Assembly (NCBI GenBank): GCA_009731375.1
Contig: BJOX01000347.1
Coordinates: forward strand, 594,285-653,558
Length of the DNA stretch: 59,274 nt
Direction: 5' to 3'
From: Paulinella micropora
Lineage: Eukaryota > Cercozoa > Imbricatea > Euglyphida
Shown here: positions 1-10,024 of the stretch, in pieces
How positions within the stretch are numbered: position 1 is the first letter of the stretch
Layout: the number at the start of each line of letters is the position of its first letter
Translations under genes and position numbers: made by a program
The notes under the pieces: model-generated
Told to the model about the DNA's origin: nothing
Database searches by the model: none
What the model saw: only the letters and a program-made list of their open reading frames with translations

Positions 1-628
1 AATTCCAGCAAGTCCATATGATTAAGTATGCGAATGCCAACACGGGTGTCAGTCTGCGGAATACAACTCTTCCATTTGTTGCTAGAATGAGAAATGATGC
101 CGATACAGGAATACAAATATTGAAACGGCTAGTTGTAGTATGTTTATTGAGGGAGCTAACACTATTAATTCAAGCATATCAAACGAAGCGGAAGGAAGTA
201 AGGCGGCGAGCACCACGGAAAGCCCAATCCTCAGCATAAAAAATAAAACAACTTTTAACGGTGGTGCGACCAATTATTCAATCGTTTATCCATCTCTCGT
301 GAGCATATCAAACGAAGATACAAAAGTTAATATAGTGCGGATTGTGAAAACAACTGGAACACTTACGGCGGAGAACTTTGCTGATATTGATGCTACAACT
401 TGAATCGTGTCAAAGGATACCGCTGCGACTGCTCTTGGTGGTGCCACTATAACGGATGTCATCCTTAAACTTTTTGTTAATGCTACTTCTAGCCAGCTTA
501 TTGACTTGCGAACTTACGACATTCAACTTTCTCCTGGTGAAAATCTAACATTTTTACAAAAGTCTGTATCCACTGTTAATAATGGAGGAAATGTGAGTGT
601 TATCGTTAATTTCTTAGAAGATCAATGA
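1..628 (+). pseudogene. Broken, 5'-truncated structural-protein gene of the left viral element
   Basis: The window opens inside this gene. From position 3 the reading frame gives IKYANANTGVSLRNTTLPF. This aligns well with IQYAGANTAPSLSNASLPF in the 393-aa protein at 50604-51785. Around 112-120 the homologous frame shifts (a one-base deletion would explain it) and continues as the ORF from 140, where the stretch FIEGANT matches LVEGPVR and ILSIKNK matches VLVIRNK. An in-frame TGA at 401-403 splits that ORF; the same frame continues (IVSKDTAATALGG) to a second TGA at 626-628. So there is one frameshift and one nonsense codon in about 600 bp. The family is inferred to be a virion-surface or capsid-associated protein. 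The polymerase gene nearby uses TGG for Trp and has no in-frame TGA, so decay is more likely than recoding. An error in low-coverage sequence is the other explanation. Confidence 0.7.
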
Positions 629-676
629 TGTGGATATTTTTGTAATAATTTTTTCTAATATAATAATATAGGAGGT

Positions 677-1312
677 ATGTATAGTCGTAAGTTGTATTTC
701 GTGGGTGGTAGGCGGTTTCTAACAAAAGCATCTATCAAATCCCACATAAGAAGAATAATAAGCAAATATAACGATGGTGAAGTGCTGAACCCAGAAGATG
801 GCAATTTCGTGCGAGACCTAATAACCCATCACCCTTGTCTAAAAAATGGCATCATTGATGTTGAAAGTAATTTGACCACGGGGAGAAAACACTTTCGTGT
901 AGATGGTAAGCCGTTTTCGTGGAATTGCTGTGTTGACCTCATAGGCCTTAGCAAATTAAAAAAAATGGCGAGAGTGATAAAAGAAGCAAGCAGGAATACG
1001 ATAAGACCGCAAATACAAGAATATCTTGACATCGTGGCTATTGATGTATTCGTTGAACCCCGATACATATGCGAAATAAGTGGCGATATATATGAGCGGG
1101 TTGATGTCCACGTAGACCACCACTTTGACATCATACAATTCAAAGACATCCTTCAACAATACCTTGAAGTAAATAGAGAATTAGAAGTTGAAGACGGTTT
1201 ATTGAAAGAACCGCATTTCACTAAATTTAGCGACTTTCACAAACAGAAAGCAATACTGCGAATTATAAAAAAAGAAATCAACATAAGAGGTAAAATGTAT
1301 CTCTTACGGTAA
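677..1312 (+). CDS. DUF3223/DCL-like protein
   Basis: A 211-aa ORF starting 49 bp after the broken structural gene. Residues about 1-110 look like the DUF3223 (DCL-like) domain: a start resembling 'LYFVGGRRFLTKASIKSHIRRI', then LITHHP and a core with GRKHFRVDG and SWNCCVDLIG. The domain occurs in plant DCL proteins and in many large DNA viruses; its biochemical role is unclear. The C-terminal 90 residues are lysine-rich and not recognised. The upstream sequence TAATATAATAATATAGG is very AT-rich and resembles the leader of the lipase gene at 1649, so both may use the same viral promoter type. Composition fits the left element. Confidence 0.6.
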   Translation: MYSRKLYFVGGRRFLTKASIKSHIRRIISKYNDGEVLNPEDGNFVRDLITHHPCLKNGIIDVESNLTTGRKHFRVDGKPFSWNCCVDLIGLSKLKKMARVIKEASRNTIRPQIQEYLDIVAIDVFVEPRYICEISGDIYERVDVHVDHHFDIIQFKDILQQYLEVNRELEVEDGLLKEPHFTKFSDFHKQKAILRIIKKEINIRGKMYLLR

Positions 1313-1319
1313 ATACCTC

Positions 1320-1592
1320 CTACAAATACCTCTTCAATTCATCCTTATTTTGGACCCAAGGCTGACGAACTAACCATTTTATGTATGGCTTGTCAATCTT
1401 CGCGATGTCTTCTATTTTTTTGCCTTTGTATTTCCCGAAGTGAAACGAGTTCGGCTGAGCATTTCTCTTTTCTTCAATCGCTTTTATTTCGTCGTGGATT
1501 ACCTTTTGAACATCGGCAAGAGAAAACGATTTATTTTCGCCTTCAATTGAAAGTTGTTGGAACTTCTCGCACAGTCTAGTGAGGGTTGACAT
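1320..1592 (-). CDS. ExoX C-terminal-like small protein
   Basis: A 90-aa protein convergent with the DUF3223 gene, with 7 bp between stops. The C-terminal half reads HFGKYKGKKIEDIAKIDKPY followed by IKWLVRQPW. This is the small 'FGKYKG..i.di...dp.Yi.W' module seen at the C-terminus of exodeoxyribonuclease X-like proteins and as a free-standing domain in viruses. The N-terminal 50 residues are charged and probably helical. No DEDD exonuclease residues are present, so it is not a nuclease by itself; a nucleic-acid or protein-binding accessory role is inferred. The stop is TAG. Confidence 0.6.
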   Translation of the reverse strand: MSTLTRLCEKFQQLSIEGENKSFSLADVQKVIHDEIKAIEEKRNAQPNSFHFGKYKGKKIEDIAKIDKPYIKWLVRQPWVQNKDELKRYL

Positions 1593-1648
1593 AGTAGGGG
1601 GGTGTATATAGAAGGCAGGAAAAAAAATTAAATAAATAATAATATAGA

Positions 1649-2341
1649 ATGAGTGAGTGGATAATCTTTGTTAAGGCTTACTCTGCTAAACATAACATAA
1701 GCTACAAGGAGGCATTGAAAAAGGCTAGTAAGGAATACAGGAAACAAAAGGGAGGCAATGCGGATTTGTTGGAGGATGTCTATTCGTCCTCGTCGGATAG
1801 AAAAGGTGCGGACGGATGGAAGCCAGTTGCTAGCAAAGAAAAATCAACAGTGTATGAGAAAGACGGTAAAGCGATTGTAGCATTTAGGGGTTCAGTAGAT
1901 AAGCGGGACTTACTCACAGATGTCGCATTAGTAAAGGGAGTATTAAAAAGAACACCGAGATATAAAGAAGAGCAGAAGCTGGTTGACGAAGTTATAAAAA
2001 AATATGGTAAGGATAATGTAGAGCTGACGGGTCATAGTCTTGGAGGAACGATTGCGAAAGACCTGAGCCGACAAACTGGTGTAAAGGCGACGACATACAA
2101 TAAAGGCAGTAGCACTAAGGACCTCATTGAAGGAGTAATTGACCGAGTAGCCGTTAAAATTAATCCAAAAGGGAAAAGGGCTAAGACGGCGAAGCTAACC
2201 ACGAACTACCGAACCGCATTTGACCCCGTATCATTGTTAGGGGCGACTGCTGTAAATACTAAGCTAGTGAAGCCGACGAGGGGTGTTCATACGATTAGAA
2301 GCTTCAAAGGTAAAGGAGCCAAAAAATATATTTATGATTAA
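1649..2341 (+). CDS. Lipase-like alpha/beta hydrolase (class 3 type)
   Basis: A 230-aa protein with the nucleophile elbow GHSLGG at about residues 128-133 (VELTGHSLGGTIAKDLSRQ). A strand-rich segment before it (AIVAFRGSVDKRDLLTDVAL) matches the 'vafRGt....D...D' block of class 3 lipases. A downstream FDPVSLL could supply the catalytic Asp, and the VHTI segment the His. Lipases of this type are carried by several polinton-like viruses and virophages, where they may act on host membranes during entry or exit; that role is inference. No signal peptide is seen. The TAA stop overlaps the polymerase stop, a convergent arrangement. Confidence 0.75.
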   Translation: MSEWIIFVKAYSAKHNISYKEALKKASKEYRKQKGGNADLLEDVYSSSSDRKGADGWKPVASKEKSTVYEKDGKAIVAFRGSVDKRDLLTDVALVKGVLKRTPRYKEEQKLVDEVIKKYGKDNVELTGHSLGGTIAKDLSRQTGVKATTYNKGSSTKDLIEGVIDRVAVKINPKGKRAKTAKLTTNYRTAFDPVSLLGATAVNTKLVKPTRGVHTIRSFKGKGAKKYIYD

Positions 2342-5300
2342 TTAAGTTTAAAGCCGAGCGGGATGCTGTCGTCATCGTTAATAAACTCACGACCCGCCCA
2401 CTTATTCTCATTAACTTGTTTTTTTACATTCGCCATATGTAAAATGCTAAAATGTGGGATTTGTTGCTGTTTGCTGTTTCTGTCAATGTGTATTTTTTTC
2501 ATTTGAAATTCCCTTACATTTTCAATGCTTTCGCCTCTATCCATCTTATCATATACATCATAGTTAAGTTGATTAGCATTTAAGCCTTTACCCCTAAAAT
2601 GGAAATATCGTTTAACTCCATTTTCGGTCGTTTCTATATGAACCCCTTTTGAAATATGTTTAAGGTCGTCTTTTGTCATACCAGCAGTAAAAGCATCTTT
2701 CGTCGTAAATTCTAGCATATACAGTTTAGGTGCTATCCACACCCCCTTTATTATCTTACAACCATCGCCTAAGTCGTCCCCTATACCGCCCAGTTTCTTA
2801 TTGCCCATATTCTTGATATACTTGGCACATCTCGTGTGGATTTGTAGGCTGTCCGTATCGGTATAATAGAAGTCGTCCTCAATGGTTCCGTTCGGGTTGG
2901 CTTCCTTAATATAATTATACATAATGCGACGGCTATATGCTAGTATGAATGCCCCATAATGTGTCGGCTTGGTTATGCTACTCTCTAATAAGATTGGATT
3001 ACGAGGAAGACCCGATATGTGCCATAAATCTTTTCCTTCTTTGTCAGTAAATTTAACAATGTCAGTTATTTGATTACTGTTCCAGAATTTCCAGTATTCT
3101 TCGTTAGTGGTTATGTATGCTGTGATAGATGGTATTGGTCTCTGTATCATCTTACCGTATAGGCTATTCATAAACAGTTTAGCGAGCAGATATTGCGGGC
3201 TACCTTTCTCCGCATTTTCCTTCGCTTTGAACATATCGTCTATGTATTGTTTGAAGACACATTCCGATTTGGCGGTGTAGTATCCTTTATGTATATGGAC
3301 CTTATAACCTTCTGCTACCATATCCTCAATATCTACACTCGTTAGCCATTGGTCCTTCATATTTTCTAGTCGCCATTTAAGAGACCCCATTTTGTCTCGC
3401 TGTCCAATCCTTGAATGGAGTATGTTTTTTGGTGAAATGTAGTCAAGGTTGTAAATACCGATTTGAAGGTTTCGCGGGTCAAATGGTCCGATTGTTTCTA
3501 GTATATCACCAACCATAAAAGCTAATAACATCGCGGTTGGATATAGCGATACGACATCCGCATCAACGAGGTAGTCTATTATTTCGTCAAAGGTGATTTC
3601 TTTTTGTAGGTATCGTTCATACTGCTTAGAAATAAACCGTCTCTTAGATGGGTAAGTCCTGCCACCGATAACAGCTTTTCTAAATGCTCGCTCCTGCTCA
3701 ACTGTTGGAAGTCTAACTTCGTATTTACCGTCTACATATTTCTTCCATATGTTGAAAGCGAGACTTGAAGTTGAGATTTTTGAAGTTAGATTGACTTTAT
3801 GAGTTGCGAATATCGGAGTGTTTAACTTATCGTATATTTCTTTCAAACCCATAACATCGTTTTTAAGATAGGCTAGACAGTCCTGCCTCATCTTCTCTTC
3901 CATATCCTCCCACGCTCTGGCTGAGTTGTGGTCAAAGTCGCCTTTTAGAATTTCACATCCCATACTTTCAAGATTTGCTTTAAGGCTTCCCTGAGTGTGC
4001 TTTCTCAGGTCCCACATCTTAACATTTCCAAATTCTAAGCAGATAATAGAGCCGTTGTTAATTTTTGACGACTTAATCTTAATACCCCTTCTGATTAATT
4101 CTTGGTGTATGAAGTAGTGGTCAAAGTTCGCTCCGTTAAAACCATTAACATAAAGAACTGGCGGTTTGTCCCCCTTTTTCTTCTTCACCCATCCTTCTTT
4201 TATCTTATTGCCTCGTTCAATTATTAGGTCTATGAATTGACTGATACAATCTTTACCAGCTATGTATTTAAAACCCTCAGAGCCCTGAGTATATCCGACA
4301 ATGTAGCAGTCGTGGATTTCTTGGCCGTTCGCGATGGTTGTATTTCTAAATGTTTCCAAATCGTAATGTAGCACCTCGTGGTTATTCATTTTTTCTTCTT
4401 CTCTAAATTTAGTTATTAGGTGCCTTTTACCATTCTTCTTCAACATAATGTCCACATATTTTTTCCTGTTGAGATTACACTTATGATTATTGATATATAC
4501 TCGTAAGCAGTCTTCACATTTCTTCTTAAACTGCTTAATCAATCCGTAATAATGGTTATTCTCCAAAAAGATTAGCTTGTCGGGTTCTTCTCCTTCCTCA
4601 TTCGTTCTGACTGTCTCCTTCATAATGTGGTCTGTTATTTCGTATGTTTTCCCATCCTTAACATATTTTTTCAATATTTCAACCGCTATTGAAAATGGTA
4701 TGGGGGAGTTTGGCGGAAGGTTGAATTCCGCTCGTATCTCATTACACATTTTCTTGTTTATCGGGTGAATGTTTAGAATATCCTTACACAGGAAGAATAG
4801 GCAGTTGTTGTTTTTGCTTGGTGGAGATATCTTTTTACCTTCTTTAACTTTCTCCTTTTTCTCTCTGGTGCCTTCATAGCATCCTCCTCCGTTCTCTTGA
4901 ACGAATATTATTTCAACATATTGTATTGTCCTTTCGTATCCATTCTCGCTAGCTTCAATGTTGTTTAAGTTGAACTCGTTGAGAGCATCTATAAACTTTG
5001 TGTCATATTCGCGGAGTAGGAAAGAATTGAAAGTTTGCTTTTTAGAATAGTGGTCGTATCGTATATTAGCAGGAGCTGATGTATATGTTATAGATATATT
5101 GACATCGGCATTGTTCGTCATACCTTCCCTTCTCGCTCGTCGTATGGCTGGTATGAAAACCTCCCGTTCTAATGTGTCAGTATCATAGAAGCTTATGTCT
5201 AAGTCCTTAAATTTGATTAATATTGAGTTTATCCGTCTGTATCTTATAAATTTGTAATTGTGTCTCTTAAACTCTGGTTGCTTCGCTTCCCTAGTCTTAA

Positions 5301-5382
5301 CCTCGCGGAGATTTGCCCTAGCTTGAAGAAGTTGGACATATTGCTTGTTTGGTCTAGGGGGTAGTGGTGGCTTATATGACAT
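2338..5382 (-). CDS. Protein-primed family B DNA polymerase
   Basis: A 1014-aa polymerase that would replicate a linear protein-capped genome. Exonuclease motifs are visible: YDLETF (Exo I, about residue 340), NGFNGANFDHYF (Exo II) and YLKNDVMGLKEIY (Exo III). The palm motifs follow in order: DADVVSLYPTAM (motif A, about 609), KLFMNSLYGKM (motif B, about 737) and YYTDTDSL (motif C, about 839), all catalytic acids present. The long N-terminal region (about 1-320) holds CEDCLRVYINNHKCN, a possible metal-binding site of the kind found in polinton and mobile-element polymerases. About ten Trp codons are all TGG, so the code is standard. The ORF is intact, so the element may be recent or the gene under selection. 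Confidence 0.95.
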   Translation of the reverse strand: MSYKPPLPPRPNKQYVQLLQARANLREVKTREAKQPEFKRHNYKFIRYRRINSILIKFKDLDISFYDTDTLEREVFIPAIRRARREGMTNNADVNISITYTSAPANIRYDHYSKKQTFNSFLLREYDTKFIDALNEFNLNNIEASENGYERTIQYVEIIFVQENGGGCYEGTREKKEKVKEGKKISPPSKNNNCLFFLCKDILNIHPINKKMCNEIRAEFNLPPNSPIPFSIAVEILKKYVKDGKTYEITDHIMKETVRTNEEGEEPDKLIFLENNHYYGLIKQFKKKCEDCLRVYINNHKCNLNRKKYVDIMLKKNGKRHLITKFREEEKMNNHEVLHYDLETFRNTTIANGQEIHDCYIVGYTQGSEGFKYIAGKDCISQFIDLIIERGNKIKEGWVKKKKGDKPPVLYVNGFNGANFDHYFIHQELIRRGIKIKSSKINNGSIICLEFGNVKMWDLRKHTQGSLKANLESMGCEILKGDFDHNSARAWEDMEEKMRQDCLAYLKNDVMGLKEIYDKLNTPIFATHKVNLTSKISTSSLAFNIWKKYVDGKYEVRLPTVEQERAFRKAVIGGRTYPSKRRFISKQYERYLQKEITFDEIIDYLVDADVVSLYPTAMLLAFMVGDILETIGPFDPRNLQIGIYNLDYISPKNILHSRIGQRDKMGSLKWRLENMKDQWLTSVDIEDMVAEGYKVHIHKGYYTAKSECVFKQYIDDMFKAKENAEKGSPQYLLAKLFMNSLYGKMIQRPIPSITAYITTNEEYWKFWNSNQITDIVKFTDKEGKDLWHISGLPRNPILLESSITKPTHYGAFILAYSRRIMYNYIKEANPNGTIEDDFYYTDTDSLQIHTRCAKYIKNMGNKKLGGIGDDLGDGCKIIKGVWIAPKLYMLEFTTKDAFTAGMTKDDLKHISKGVHIETTENGVKRYFHFRGKGLNANQLNYDVYDKMDRGESIENVREFQMKKIHIDRNSKQQQIPHFSILHMANVKKQVNENKWAGREFINDDDSIPLGFKLN

Positions 5383-5524
5383 AGGTATATTGTGGAATAG
5401 ATTTTTTAGTTTGGTATTAATCCCAATGATTTATATTATACTTGTGGTATTTGTTTAGATGATAATTATATTAATGGTAAAAAAATTTTATCGGGAAAAA
5501 ATATTTAATTACAAGTAATTAGTT

Positions 5525-5779
5525 TTACCGTATTTCAACTTCTACAACACTTTCCATTTTTTGTTTCTTTTTCATAGCATATCGCTCCTTCCGCCTCGCC
5601 GATATGGCTTCTTTATTCCTTTCGTAATATGAAACTCCCGCCTTTCTATACATTTCTGGATTTTTTAAGACATATCTTCTTGAAGCCTCGTAATGAGCTT
5701 TTTTCTTTTCTTCAACAGATGTATATTTAGCAGGTCGCCCTAACTTTACAGTGCCGACTGGCCCGCTTTGAGATGGCAT
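5525..5779 (-). CDS. Small basic GRPxKY protein
   Basis: An 84-aa lysine/arginine-rich protein. Near the N-terminus it has KLGRPAKYTSVEEKKKA, an AT-hook-like GRP core, followed by repeats of the type RRYVLKNPEMYRK and YYERNKEAISARRKERYA. Small proteins with this layout are frequent in virophages and polinton-like viruses and in large protist viruses. A DNA-binding role is plausible but inferred. It is divergent in position from no neighbour; it follows the polymerase promoter region on the same strand. The upstream region is AT-rich with TATATA-like sequence. Confidence 0.6.
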   Translation of the reverse strand: MPSQSGPVGTVKLGRPAKYTSVEEKKKAHYEASRRYVLKNPEMYRKAGVSYYERNKEAISARRKERYAMKKKQKMESVVEVEIR

Positions 5780-5958
5780 ATTTCACCAAAACCAAAACTG
5801 TATATATTGTTATATAATAATAATCATAATTATATAAATGAAAAATTAATTATTACCTACTTCTTACCTCCTATGTTATAACCAGATTGTAATTTCCATT
5901 CCGTAATTTTTGCCTAACCCGCCACCATATATTTTATAAGAAACTTGTTGCTTTTTTG

Positions 5959-6171
5959 TTATCTTTTTTGATAAAGTTCCGCAGTGTATTTTCCTATATA
6001 TCCTAACTGTCTTCCTTCTTCTGTTTCCACCCTAATAGCATTTTTATCAAATTTATTTTCTGGTTCAGGAACTATGAAAACTTTGATTAGAGGTTTGCTT
6101 CTTAGATATAACAAATTTTCCTGTCTTCCTCCAAATGATACCCCGACGACTTTTGTTGATAATGTTGGCAT
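5959..6171 (-). CDS. HIRAN-domain protein
   Basis: The whole 70-aa protein is a HIRAN domain: VVGVSFGGRQENL, then VPEPENKFDKNAIRVE, then QLGYIGKYTAELY. In Rad5/HLTF proteins HIRAN binds DNA ends; free-standing copies occur in viruses and phages. The protein starts with MPTLSTKVVG, directly at the domain, and ends just after it. It is the last recognisable gene of the left element before sequence that appears to be host. A role in recognising genome ends or stalled forks is inference. Confidence 0.75.
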   Translation of the reverse strand: MPTLSTKVVGVSFGGRQENLLYLRSKPLIKVFIVPEPENKFDKNAIRVETEEGRQLGYIGKYTAELYQKR

Positions 6172-6365
6172 CTTTTTTATATAGTTAGAATTATTTTTTT
6201 TTAATGATAATTAATTAAATGATAAATATTTAAATTTCGCTTCCTTTTTGATTTCGTCTTGATTTCTACTTGATTTCTTGTTTGTTGATTTTTGGCGATT
6301 TGGGTCCGAAAAGGCCGATTTCTTACAGGCATTGTAAAAAATGACTGTAAGAAAGCGGTAATCAC
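6172..6365. other. Junction between left viral element and host gene
   Basis: AT-rich sequence lies between the HIRAN start and the last supported codons of the host gene. It contains repeated TTGATTTC units at about 6246-6290. The frame of the host exon continues to 6211 but the protein loses its character after LNLGE, consistent with intron or foreign sequence. The element boundary must lie here, but no terminal inverted repeat can be recognised because the other end of the element is outside the window. Confidence 0.4.
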
Positions 6366-6836
6366 CTTCTCCCAGATTTAAGAAGCACTCTAGTCCTTGC
6401 CTTGCGTTTGTCAGACCCAGTACGGCGCATTTGGTGCTTGCCCCAGTCAGGTCTGTGTAGGACAGGTAGACGGCTAGGTCTTGTGCTGTGCTGCATGTGC
6501 CACATGCGCGCACATGCGTAGTAACCGCGCCCGCCCTGTTTGCCTCTGCCTGGCTGACGAACGTCTTCATCTCATAGCTCGAGCAGGACGGGTCGGCATA
6601 CAGCAGACCACAGACGCTCTGCGTGTTGTTGAGTTGCTGTTGGGGTGGGCTTGTGCTGCAGCCAGCATCGAGATACGGGTTGCAATCCAGCCGGAAAGGG
6701 TTGAGTGCGGTTTGTTTGGCCCAGTGGCTGATGTCAGCAGAGGAGTAATTAGCTGGTCGCCAATCAGGACACGGCACGCTGCCATTGATACACCTGCCAC
6801 TCGAGACACAAGACACGTACAGACCTAAAACAAAGA

Positions 6837-6875
<39 letters not shown>

Positions 6876-6978
6876 TATATATACATACATACCAGCATCC
6901 TCCGCAATCCGACTGCGCACGCGCCAGTGTGCACAAGCCAGCTAGACAGGCCAGCAGACTGCCCACTATCGGAGCCAT
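6366..6978 (-). CDS. Host secreted cysteine-rich protein, two exons seen, 3' part missing
   Basis: Exon A (6978-6893) starts with ATG and encodes a clear signal peptide, MAPIVGSLLACLAGLC, ending near ARA before QSDCGGC. A donor GTATGT follows at 6892. The 99-nt intron contains a long TA tract. The best acceptor is the AG at 6795-6794, which restores frame as CGGCWCINGSVPCPDW. Exon B (6793 to about 6366) is rich in paired cysteines (CNPYLDAGC, VCGLLYADPSC, RACGTC) and ends near ECFLNLGE at a possible donor GTGATT. The family is not recognised; it looks like an extracellular or cell-surface domain protein. The downstream exons lie beyond or were displaced by the left viral element. Confidence 0.55.
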
Positions 6979-7272
6979 GGATAGACAAGCCAGCCGACTG
7001 CCCATCATGGAAGCCAGGCTTAACTGTCCGCTTCACGACCGCGCTGGGCAGTCGTAGCAAGGCATCTACATACGTACACACATGCGTAAGGTAATTATTA
7101 GAAGATTGGCCCCGTAATTTCCGTGAAATTCGGCATAAGGTTTAATTTCTCACATTTCTGCACCATGTCTCAATGCTGCTTTCGCTTTCTGCTTTTGGGC
7201 CAGCTACACAGGCTAGAAGACTGGCCAGCGGGGCCACCAGCGGCCGCGCCGCACCCGCCACCGCGCAACGCA
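6979..7272. other. Host upstream region, no gene seen
   Basis: This is the 5' side of the secreted-protein gene. A short inverted or duplicated segment is visible (GCCAGCAGACTGCCCA and GCCAGCCGACTGCCCA at about 6949 and 6989). No coding signal beyond small unlikely ORFs is seen. Confidence 0.3.
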
Positions 7273-7300
7273 ACAACGCTGCTGCTACCAACTACTACTT

Positions 7301-7336
<36 letters not shown>

Positions 7337-7360
7337 TCACCACCACCACCACCACCACTA

Positions 7361-7396
<36 letters not shown>

Positions 7397-7447
7397 ATAC
7401 TACTGGTGTTGGTGGTGGTGGTGGTGCTACTACTGCTAGTACTACTG

Positions 7448-7495
<48 letters not shown>

Positions 7496-7546
7496 GCTGC
7501 TGCTACTGCTACTACTGCTACTACTACTAGTACTACGACTACTACG

Positions 7547-7605
<59 letters not shown>

Positions 7606-7750
7606 AATTACTGCTGCTGCTACTACTACTACTACTACTACTACTATTACTGCTACTACTACTGCTGCTGCTGCTGCTACTGCTACTACTACTATTACTG
7701 CTACTACTACTGCTGCTGCTACTGCTACTACTACTATTACCACTACCACT

Positions 7751-7794
<44 letters not shown>

Positions 7795-7814
7795 TACTAC
7801 TGCTGCTGCTGCTG

Positions 7815-7879
<65 letters not shown>

Positions 7880-7898
7880 GCTACTGCTACTACTACTG

Positions 7899-7933
<35 letters not shown>

Positions 7934-7958
7934 GCTACTGCTGCTGCTGCTGCTGCTG

Positions 7959-7994
<36 letters not shown>

Positions 7995-8009
7995 GCTACT
8001 ACTAACTGG

Positions 8010-8051
<42 letters not shown>

Positions 8052-8052
8052 T

Positions 8053-8090
<38 letters not shown>

Positions 8091-8112
8091 TTACTACTAC
8101 TACTGCTACTTT

Positions 8113-8169
<57 letters not shown>

Positions 8170-8250
8170 ACAACTGCTACTATAGTAATAAAAGTCTACT
8201 ACTACTCTAGTAATAAAAGTCTATAACTACTACTACTACTCCTACTACTC

Positions 8251-8310
<60 letters not shown>

Positions 8311-8376
8311 GCTACTAGCTACTACTACTACTAGCTACTACTACTGACTAATGCTGACTACTGCTGAGTACTACTG

Positions 8377-8419
<43 letters not shown>

Positions 8420-8436
8420 TACTACTACTACTACTA

Positions 8437-8482
<46 letters not shown>

Positions 8483-8602
8483 GCTACTACTGGAGGAGGA
8501 GGAGGAGGAGAGAAGAAGAAGAAGAAGAAGAAGAAGAAGAAGAAGAAGAAGAAGAAGAAGGAGGAGGAGGAGGAGGAGGAGAAGAAGAAGAAGAAGAAGA
8601 AG

Positions 8603-8633
<31 letters not shown>

Positions 8634-8636
8634 CAT
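7273..8636. repeat. CTA/GAA microsatellite, about 1.36 kb
   Basis: Mostly (CTA)n with interspersed CTG, CCA and ATT triplets, passing into (GGA)n and (GAA)n at 8493-8630. Long poly-Ser, poly-Thr and poly-Val reading frames across it are artefacts of the triplet period and are not genes. Interruptions such as AGCTACTAGCTACT near 8310-8345 suggest old mutation plus re-expansion. Confidence 0.95.
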
Positions 8637-9800
8637 AAATAAAATAATTGCACATAAAAATAACCACGACCTAGTCCTCGCCCTTTACATAGACTTCCAA
8701 GGCCTATGATACTGTCGCACACGATAAACTAATACATAAACTCAAACATAACTTTAACTTCTGCGAAAGCACCCTTGCCTTCTTTGCCTCTTATTTCTCC
8801 AATAGAACTCAACAAGTTCACACCCAATATGCCCGCTCCAACCACGAACTATAACGCATGGAATCCCGCAGGGCAGTACACTATCAAATACCCTTTTCCT
8901 TTTATACATTATCATTGATATCACCCGACACATCACTCATGGCACAGTCTATACATACGCTGACGACACCACACTGGTGATCACAGCGAAAACTAGCGCA
9001 CCACTGCAAACAAACGCACAATACACTATAGATCGCCTTATCAACTACTTCCATACCAATAATCTTGTTCCTAACCCAACTAAAACTCAACATACAATTT
9101 TCCATAAACATCCTTTTAACATCCATCTCGCGATAAATAGTAGTCAGGTAGAACAATGCCAACAAGCGAAGCTTCTTGGCATAGTACTACACCGTAACCT
9201 CAAATATCACCAACAAGTCCACAACGTAATTACCAAAATCCACCCTATGGTTCAAATCCTAGCTTATGCTAAATAAGCTCCTACATACCCATACTCTGCA
9301 ACAACTTTATTACTTCCATGTCTACCCACACCTCATATATAATATAAGTATATGGGGCTCACACGAAAAAACAAAAAATATATACACCCACTCGTCAATA
9401 TCAATAAGCGCATCGTACGCCTACTAGTGCAAGCAGCCCCGCGCTCCCACACTGCCCTCTTCTACATAAACTAAAACTTCTTGACATCTATAACCTATAC
9501 ATTTTTAGGCTATGTATCGAAACGCATCCATACATACACTCAACAAAAATAAAACACCAACCAATACATGATAATAAATGCATTAGCACTAATACCGCAC
9601 ATAACCATCGCACTCGTTACTCTGAGAAAAGAAAACTATATATAGACAGAAACACCCGCACTTCACGCAAACTAATGCTAACATATTCAACACATTACCC
9701 GAACATAATTTTAATATAACCAAACTAAGCCAATCCAAAAAAGAACTTAATCAATACTTATTAATTAATCAGGCTCGTAACGCCGGACTAGAAATTTAAT
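8637..9800 (+). pseudogene. Decayed LINE reverse transcriptase
   Basis: After the microsatellite the sequence encodes, with frameshifts, a non-LTR reverse transcriptase. LALYIDFQ and, in another frame, AYDTVAHDKLIHKL form motif A. STLAFFASYFSNRTQQV follows. Further on, TYADDTTLVIT (about 8953-8985) is the YADD catalytic motif. It continues into LINYFHTNNLVPNPTKTQ and KLLGIVLHRNLKYHQQV, the usual thumb region with 'K..LGv.ld..L.w..h'. The segment to about 9750 has typical LINE C-terminal pieces (PHLIYNISIWG) broken by stops. Several frameshifts and stops show it is dead. No endonuclease domain is seen, so it is 5'-truncated. Confidence 0.8.
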
Positions 9801-9883
9801 GAGATAAATAACTACAAACCCAGACACTGGTCACTGCCTCGGCCAGCGATTTGCTTTAGGCAATAGCTGTTAGCAGTTACTCC

Positions 9884-9992
9884 ATGAGTTATAATTGTAC
9901 AATTATCTCTCTAAATAAAAAGAATCCATATAGTACAATTATCTCTCTAAATAAAAAGAATCCAAGAATCCAAAAAGAAGAAGAAGAAGAAG

Positions 9993-10024
<32 letters not shown>

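Noticed and set aside
401-403. TGA recoded as tryptophan throughout the left element
   Set aside because: The 1014-codon polymerase uses only TGG for Trp and has no in-frame TGA.
7285-8667. Long ORFs of poly-Ser, poly-Thr, poly-Val on both strands
   Set aside because: They arise from CTA/GAA triplet repeats in every frame and have no sequence character of a protein.
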